A DNA stretch of 11,124 nt from JACDBE01 sp051002015. Its GTDB lineage: Bacteria; Actinomycetota; Acidimicrobiia; Spongiisociales; UBA5794. Under the pieces are notes generated by a model that had not been told where the DNA came from, searched no databases, and saw only the letters and a program-made list of their open reading frames with translations. Made by a program: the position numbers and the translations under genes. How positions within the stretch are numbered: position 1 is the first letter of the stretch; every line of letters begins with the position of its first letter. The DNA lies in NCBI GenBank assembly GCA_051002015.1, contig JBPCMS010000085.1, forward strand, positions 1 through 11,124, in the 5' to 3' direction. Of the stretch, positions 7,567-11,124 are shown one piece after another.

Positions 7567-9087
7567 GTGCCGCCGCTCGACTACCACGCTCTCCTCCCGG
7601 AGATCATCCTCGCCGTCACCTTGGTGGTGGTGCTGGTGGTCGACCTGCTCGATGTGCCCAAGTACTGGACGGCGACGATCGGGCTGGTCGGGCTGTTCGC
7701 CGCCTTCGTCCCCGTCCTCACCCTCGGCTTCTGCGATTCGCTGGGCTTCTGCGCCGACACCGGCGACCGGGTGCTGTTCGGTGGCTCGTACGTCTTCGAC
7801 ACCTTCGCCATCGTGCTCAAGGGGGTGTTCCTGGCGGCGACCTTCATCGCCATCCTCCTGTCGGTGGGGTATCTCGAGGAGGAGCGCTTCTGGCAGGGCG
7901 AGTTCTACTTCCTGATGCTGTGCTCGGCGCTGGGGGCTCTGGTGATGGCGTCGAGCCGTGATCTGGTCACCATCTTCGTCGGGCTCGAGCTGGTCACCGG
8001 GCCCACGTTCCTCATGGCGGGGTGGCGCAAGGGCGATGCCCGTTCCAACGAGGCGGCGCTCAAGTTCTTCATCGTCGGGGTGCTCTCCGCCTCGATCCTG
8101 CTGTTCGGGATGTCGCTGGTGTACGGCTACACCGGTCAGCTCACCTTCGACGGGATCAGGGAGGCGATCGCCACCCTGCCGCCCTCCCCGCTGCTCACCG
8201 TCGGCGTGATCCTGACCCTGCTCGGGTTCGCCTTCAAGGTGTCTGCGGTCCCGTTCCATTTCTGGACCCCCGACACCTATCAGGGCGCCCCCATCCCGGT
8301 CACCGCCTACCTGTCCGTGGTGTCCAAGACGGCCGGCTTCGTCGGGCTGCTCTCGGTGTGCTACCTGGCCTTCGCCGAGTTGCGCTCGGTGTGGGGCCCG
8401 CTGCTGTGGATCCTGGCGGCGCTCTCGATGACGGTGGGCAACCTGATCGCGGTGCGGCAGGACGACATCGTCCGGCTGCTCGGCTTCTCGTCGATCGCCC
8501 AGGGCGGGTTCATCCTCGTTCCCTTCGGCGCCGCCGCCGCCGCCAACGCCACCGCCGACGAGCTCCAGACCGCCTTCTTCGCCACCATCACCTACCTGGT
8601 GATCTACGCCGTGATGAACCTCGGCGCTTTCGCCGTGGTCATCGCCGGCGCCAACCGCATCAAGAGCACCGCCATCGCCGACTGGGCCGGGCTGTCGACC
8701 TATGCCCCGGGGCTGGCCGGTCTCCTCGCCCTGTTCTTCGCCTCGCTCGCCGGCATCCCCCCCATCGCCGGCTGGTTCGCCAAGCTGGTGATGTTTTCTT
8801 CGGTGCTCGGCATCGAGACCGGCTGGGGAGTGGCCTTGGCGGTGATCGCCGCCGTCAACTCGGTGGTCGCCTTCTACTACTACGCCAGGGTGATCAAGGC
8901 CGCCTGGTTCGACCCGGTGCCGGACTGGATCCCGGCCGCCCGGCTCAAGGGCATGGCCAGCCAGGTCGTCCCGTCGCTGCGGTTCGCCCTCATCCTCACC
9001 GCCGTCGGGGTGCTGGTGATCGGCTTCTACCCCCCGGTGGCGGCCACCATCGGCGAGCTGGCGAGCTCGCTCGCCGCCGGCCCCTGA
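7567..9087 (+). CDS. nuoN: NADH-quinone oxidoreductase subunit N (proton pump)
   Basis: NuoN is the antiporter-like proton-pumping subunit closest to NuoK. The 506-residue length is normal. Key charged residues are present: Glu141 in VGLELVTGPTFLMAG (138-152), Lys224 in AFKVSAVPFHFWTPDTYQGAP (222-242), Lys254 in VVSKTAGF and Lys406 in GIPPIAGWFAKLVMF (396-410). The segment usually written as an N-[IL]-K-R-x-LAYSSI motif reads DDIVRLLGFSSIAQGG (299-314), so the Lys there is Val302. A Cys-containing loop (FCDSLGFCADTG, 55-66) joins the first helices and could be disulphide-bonded if it faces outside; that is a guess. It is the last gene of the canonical nuo set, and the methyltransferase gene begins 24 bp downstream. 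Confidence 0.95.
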   Translation: MPPLDYHALLPEIILAVTLVVVLVVDLLDVPKYWTATIGLVGLFAAFVPVLTLGFCDSLGFCADTGDRVLFGGSYVFDTFAIVLKGVFLAATFIAILLSVGYLEEERFWQGEFYFLMLCSALGALVMASSRDLVTIFVGLELVTGPTFLMAGWRKGDARSNEAALKFFIVGVLSASILLFGMSLVYGYTGQLTFDGIREAIATLPPSPLLTVGVILTLLGFAFKVSAVPFHFWTPDTYQGAPIPVTAYLSVVSKTAGFVGLLSVCYLAFAELRSVWGPLLWILAALSMTVGNLIAVRQDDIVRLLGFSSIAQGGFILVPFGAAAAANATADELQTAFFATITYLVIYAVMNLGAFAVVIAGANRIKSTAIADWAGLSTYAPGLAGLLALFFASLAGIPPIAGWFAKLVMFSSVLGIETGWGVALAVIAAVNSVVAFYYYARVIKAAWFDPVPDWIPAARLKGMASQVVPSLRFALILTAVGVLVIGFYPPVAATIGELASSLAAGP

Positions 9088-9111
9088 CCCGGGTCGGCCC
9101 CACCGCCTCCC

Positions 9112-10191
9112 GTGAGCACCCCGCTCGCCGACATCCTGGCCGCCCGGATCGCCGCCACCGGGCCGATCCCCTTCGACGAGTTCATGCGGATGTGCCTGTA
9201 CGACCCCGGACACGGCTACTTCGCCACCGGGCCGTTGCGCTCGGCCGCGTCCGGTGACTTCCTCACTTCGCCCGAGGTGAGCCCGTGGTTTGGGCGGATC
9301 CTGGCCCGCTTCGTGGCCGCCAACCGCCATCCCCGGGCGCACCGGACCACCGTGGTCGAGGTGGGGGCCGGGTCCGGCTCGCTGCTCGGGCCGCTGCTGG
9401 CCGTGCTGGGCCACACGGTGGATGCCCACGCCGTCGAGGTGTCCCCGGCGGCGCGGTCATCCCTCGGGGCCGTCGCCGGGCTCACCGTCCACCACAGGTT
9501 CGATGACGTCCCGCTGACCTCCGGCGGCGTGGTCATCGCCAACGAGTTGCTCGACAACCTGCCCGCCGCCCTCGCCGTCCGGTCGGGCACCGGATGGGAG
9601 GAGCGGCGCGTCGGCGTCGTCGACGGCGTCCTCGCCCCGGTGGGTGCCCACCCCAGACCCGAGGTGGTCGCCTGGGCCGACCGCTTCTCCGGGCCGGTCG
9701 CCGACGGCGGCATCGTCGAGGTTCAGCTCGAAGCGGGCGGGTGGGTGACCACCAGCTTGCGCCGGATCGGCAACGGCACCGTGGTGGTGTTCGACTATGG
9801 GGGGACCGCCGAGGAGCTGGCCCCGCGCCGGGGCGAGGGCACCATCCGCACCTACCACGGGCATCACCTCGGTCCGGACCCGCTGGCCGAGCCGGGCGCC
9901 ACCGACATCACGATGGACGTGAACTTCTCCGCGGTGGTGGCGGCGGCGGAACGGGCCCACGCCGATGTCGAGCTGCTGACCCAGGCCGAGTTCCTGGAGC
10001 GGTGGGGTCTGAAGGAGGTGATTGCCCGGCTGGTGGATGAGGAGCGGGCGCTGGCGGTCGACGGGAATCCGATGGAGCGGCTCAGGACCAGGGCGGAGCA
10101 CACCGACGCCGGGACGCTGCTGCATCCGCGCGGGCTTGGCGACTTCAGGGTCGTCGTCGCCCAGGTGGGTAAGCGGCGGCAGGCGGGCTGA
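9112..10191 (+). CDS. SAM-dependent methyltransferase, MidA/NDUFAF7 (DUF185) family; possible NuoD arginine methyltransferase
   Basis: The 359-residue protein matches the DUF185/Methyltransf_28 family in order. It has the N-terminal FDEFMRMCLYDPGHGYF (21-37), GDFLTSPEVSPWFG (48-61), the SAM-binding loop VEVGAGSGSLL (82-92), ANELLDNLP (143-151), FDYGG (227-231), and GTIRTYHGHH with PGATDITMDVNF (243-272). The family includes mitochondrial NDUFAF7, which symmetrically dimethylates an Arg of complex I subunit NDUFS2, and Dictyostelium MidA, needed for complex I function. The bacterial role is not settled. The gene follows nuoN by 24 bp on the same strand, and NuoD here keeps the target Arg (Arg64), so methylation of NuoD during complex I assembly is a reasonable inference. 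The start is GTG with no clear Shine-Dalgarno sequence; no other start exists before Met25, which would cut the conserved N-terminus. Family assignment is strong; substrate is inferred. Confidence 0.88.
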   Translation: MSTPLADILAARIAATGPIPFDEFMRMCLYDPGHGYFATGPLRSAASGDFLTSPEVSPWFGRILARFVAANRHPRAHRTTVVEVGAGSGSLLGPLLAVLGHTVDAHAVEVSPAARSSLGAVAGLTVHHRFDDVPLTSGGVVIANELLDNLPAALAVRSGTGWEERRVGVVDGVLAPVGAHPRPEVVAWADRFSGPVADGGIVEVQLEAGGWVTTSLRRIGNGTVVVFDYGGTAEELAPRRGEGTIRTYHGHHLGPDPLAEPGATDITMDVNFSAVVAAAERAHADVELLTQAEFLERWGLKEVIARLVDEERALAVDGNPMERLRTRAEHTDAGTLLHPRGLGDFRVVVAQVGKRRQAG

Positions 10192-10208
10192 CCGGGCTTA
10201 CCGGGCTG
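10182..10208 (+). repeat. Three imperfect 9-bp tandem repeats at the methyltransferase stop
   Basis: The units GGCGGGCTG, ACCGGGCTT and ACCGGGCTG share a CGGGCT core and cross the stop codon at 10189-10191. No inverted repeat or T-run follows, so it does not look like an intrinsic terminator. It may be only a replication-slippage product. Confidence 0.45.
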
Positions 10209-10231
10209 CTCAGCGGATGGCGTCGGTCTCG

Positions 10232-10241
10232 AACTTCATGT
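10232..10241. other. Proposed left insertion junction of the IS110-family element
   Basis: AACTTC at 10232-10237 also occurs in the 5' strand of the first RNA internal loop (10330-10335). TCATGT at 10236-10241 is the reverse complement of ACATGA (10451-10456) in the 3' strand of the second internal loop. In IS110 bridge RNAs a target-loop guide matches the left flank and a donor-loop guide is complementary to the element's left end, and both include the core dinucleotide. The two matches overlap at TC (10236-10237), which would be the core. The matches are short and were found after the fact, so the position is tentative. The 40-odd host bases before it (from 10192) contain nothing recognisable apart from the tandem repeat. 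Confidence 0.35.
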
Positions 10242-10280
10242 AAGGGACATCTGCACCGTGGATCCACTACGGGCTGAGGT

Positions 10281-10499
10281 CCCAGGGTTGAATGGTCATC
10301 CCGGCTGGTCTGGGGGGTGGCGTGGAGATAACTTCTGAGGGGACCCCGTGAGGGGTTGGCCTCGTTCCTCTGATTGCCACACCTGGCCTGGCCACGGATG
10401 CCCCGGATGAGGGAAGTGGGTCGGTCCTCGAGACCGGACCCGGTTGCAGCACATGAGTGGGAGCCGTCGGTTGGGCGTGTCTCCTTGGGACCGTGGCCG
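10281..10499 (+). ncRNA. Candidate IS110 bridge RNA (seekRNA)
   Basis: Hand folding gives three consecutive elements. First, a 5' stem-loop: CCCA 10281-10284 with TGGG 10311-10314, and inside it GGGTTGA/TCATCCC 10285-10302 with one mismatch. Second, a stem 10315-10321 with 10376-10383 (7 bp, bulged A381) enclosing an internal loop (10322-10336 and 10364-10375) and an inner hairpin: GAGG 10337-10340/CCTC 10360-10363 and ACCCC-GTGA-GGGGT 10343-10356, a GNRA-type tetraloop. Third, a perfect 8-bp stem GGCCACGG 10390-10397/CCGTGGCC 10491-10498 enclosing a second internal loop and a 9-bp hairpin, 10418-10426 with 10432-10441 (loop CTCGA, one bulged G). A 5' stem-loop followed by target- and donor-binding loops is the published IS110/IS621 bridge RNA layout, and the position just 5' of the recombinase fits. 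Ends are approximate, and no energy calculation was possible. Confidence 0.55.
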
Positions 10500-10547
10500 T
10501 GTACGTGCGTCGCCTCAGCGGGCGAGCCGGTGGAACCGACACGAACC

Positions 10548-10553
10548 GAGGAG
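10548..10553 (+). promoter_or_regulatory. Shine-Dalgarno sequence for the IS110 recombinase
   Basis: GAGGAG lies 5 nt before the ATG at 10559 and supports this start; the codons that follow directly encode the family N-terminus (LVGIDLG). Confidence 0.7.
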
Positions 10554-10558
10554 ACGAG

Positions 10559-11124
10559 ATGCAACATAGACGCCTGGTCGGTATCGACTTGGGGATCACC
10601 AGCGCACACACGGTGCGGGTGTTGGACGGGGAAGGCAACACCGTGGCCAAGCGGAAGGCGTGGCCGACGACCGAGAGCCTCAGCGAGGTCGAAGCGGCGG
10701 CGTTGGCGGGCACGCCGGCGGGAACCCGGTTGGAGGTGGTGGTGGAACCGACGGGGCCAGCGTGGCTACCGATCGCGGTGTTCTTCACCCAGCGAGGCCA
10801 TGTGGTGCATCGGGTGTCCTCGGCCAAGGCGGCGGATCTGCGCCGGTTCCTGTCTCGGCATACCAAGACCAACGGCATCGACGCCGACACCTTGGCCCGG
10901 TTGCCGTTGTTTGACCCTTCCGGTCTGCAACCGCTGGTGTTGCCCGGGGTGGAGCGGGCGGCGCTGGACCGCCGGGTGCGGGTCACCGACCGGTTGACCC
11001 GAGCCGGGGCCGAGCACAAGCGGCGCATCAAGGACCTGGTTCGTCAGCTGCTGCCGATGTCACCGTTGACCGGTGATCTCGGTGCCGCTGATCTCGCCGT
11101 CCTGGAACGCTTCGCCGACCCCAA
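10559..11124 (+). CDS. IS110-family DEDD transposase/recombinase, N-terminal part (3' end outside window)
   Basis: The frame opens at ATG 10559 and is uninterrupted to the window end, giving 188 residues. The RuvC-like DEDD_Tnp_IS110 domain is recognisable: LVGIDLG with Asp10 (6-12), VVVEPTGPAWLP with Glu63 (60-71), and HTKTNGIDADTLARLPL with Asp108 (101-117). A helical, Arg/Lys-rich segment follows (RVTDRLTRAGAEHKRRIKDL), typical of the coiled-coil region between the RuvC and Tnp domains. The Tnp domain with the catalytic Ser would lie beyond the window. The third acidic position, normally the Asp of KTDxxDA, is Asn105 (codon 10871-10873), so this copy may be a variant subgroup or catalytically altered. 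The enzyme would use the RNA encoded just upstream to choose donor and target DNA. Family assignment is firm; activity is unknown. Confidence 0.88.
   Translation, partial: MQHRRLVGIDLGITSAHTVRVLDGEGNTVAKRKAWPTTESLSEVEAAALAGTPAGTRLEVVVEPTGPAWLPIAVFFTQRGHVVHRVSSAKAADLRRFLSRHTKTNGIDADTLARLPLFDPSGLQPLVLPGVERAALDRRVRVTDRLTRAGAEHKRRIKDLVRQLLPMSPLTGDLGAADLAVLERFADP

Larger units (their letters stand above)
10236..11124 (+). mobile_element. IS110-family insertion sequence, left part (right end outside window)
   Basis: The element consists of a ~320-bp noncoding left end followed by an IS110-type DEDD recombinase gene still open at the window end. The long noncoding region 5' of the recombinase, rather than 3', fits the IS110 subgroup rather than IS1111. 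No terminal inverted repeats were looked for at the right end because it is not in the window. The left boundary is tentative. The element sits ~45 bp after the methyltransferase stop and interrupts no recognisable gene; on the evidence here the nuo operon is intact up to it. It could reduce or change transcription leaving the operon. Confidence 0.75.

Noticed and set aside
10210..10239. Minus-strand 9-codon frame reading MKFETDAIR, resembling the N-terminus of trans-sulphuration enzymes.
   Set aside because: It stops after nine codons and the sequence further left is the 3' end of the intact methyltransferase, so there is no gene body; the resemblance is probably chance.
10192..10280. Intrinsic terminator for the nuo operon.
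   Set aside because: No GC-rich hairpin followed by a T-run is visible; the only structure is a 9-bp tandem repeat.
10418..10441. The 9-bp hairpin read as a transcription terminator.
   Set aside because: No U-run follows and it sits within a larger nested fold upstream of the recombinase, so a structural role in a noncoding RNA fits better.
10267..11031. A 254-codon minus-strand frame across the IS left end and recombinase.
   Set aside because: The plus-strand frame has clear IS110 motifs and a Shine-Dalgarno sequence; the minus-strand product is Arg/Ser/Pro-rich with no recognisable domain.

Overview
The window is very GC-rich, with G or C at most third codon positions, frequent GTG starts and dense end-to-start gene overlaps. 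This points to a high-GC actinobacterium. A deep lineage such as Acidimicrobiia is possible, because the Nuo proteins differ clearly from mycobacterial ones, but that placement is inference.

Bases 1-9087 hold one plus-strand respiratory complex I operon: the 3' part of nuoC, then nuoD, H, I, J, K, L, M and N. From nuoC to nuoL each gene starts inside or at the stop of the previous one (GTGA, ATGA, TGATG, ATGA, GTGA, GTGA). nuoM and nuoN follow short gaps and have their own Shine-Dalgarno sequences. The NADH-module genes nuoE, nuoF and nuoG, which usually lie between nuoD and nuoH, are absent from that position. The visible genes fit an 11-subunit type complex: a quinone and Fe-S connecting arm plus a full proton-pumping membrane arm. 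Its electron input is unknown, or is encoded elsewhere. Several normally conserved residues are changed: NuoD Trp87 for the quinone-site Tyr, NuoH Leu30 and Ile222, and NuoJ Ser69 for the TM3 Tyr. NuoD and NuoM also carry insertions.

Bases 9112-10191 encode a MidA/NDUFAF7-family (DUF185) methyltransferase, 24 bp after nuoN on the same strand. In mitochondria NDUFAF7 dimethylates an Arg of the NuoD homologue NDUFS2. The equivalent Arg is present here (NuoD Arg64, in an HRG motif), so the operon may encode both enzyme and substrate.

Bases from about 10236 to the window end are the left part of an IS110-family insertion sequence. Its DEDD recombinase starts at 10559 and runs off the window. The 5' noncoding region folds by eye into a 5' stem-loop followed by two stem-loops with large internal loops, which is the layout of an IS110 bridge RNA (seekRNA). 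Short matches between the two internal loops and the DNA at 10232-10241 suggest where the left junction lies. The IS sits just downstream of the operon and disrupts no visible gene.
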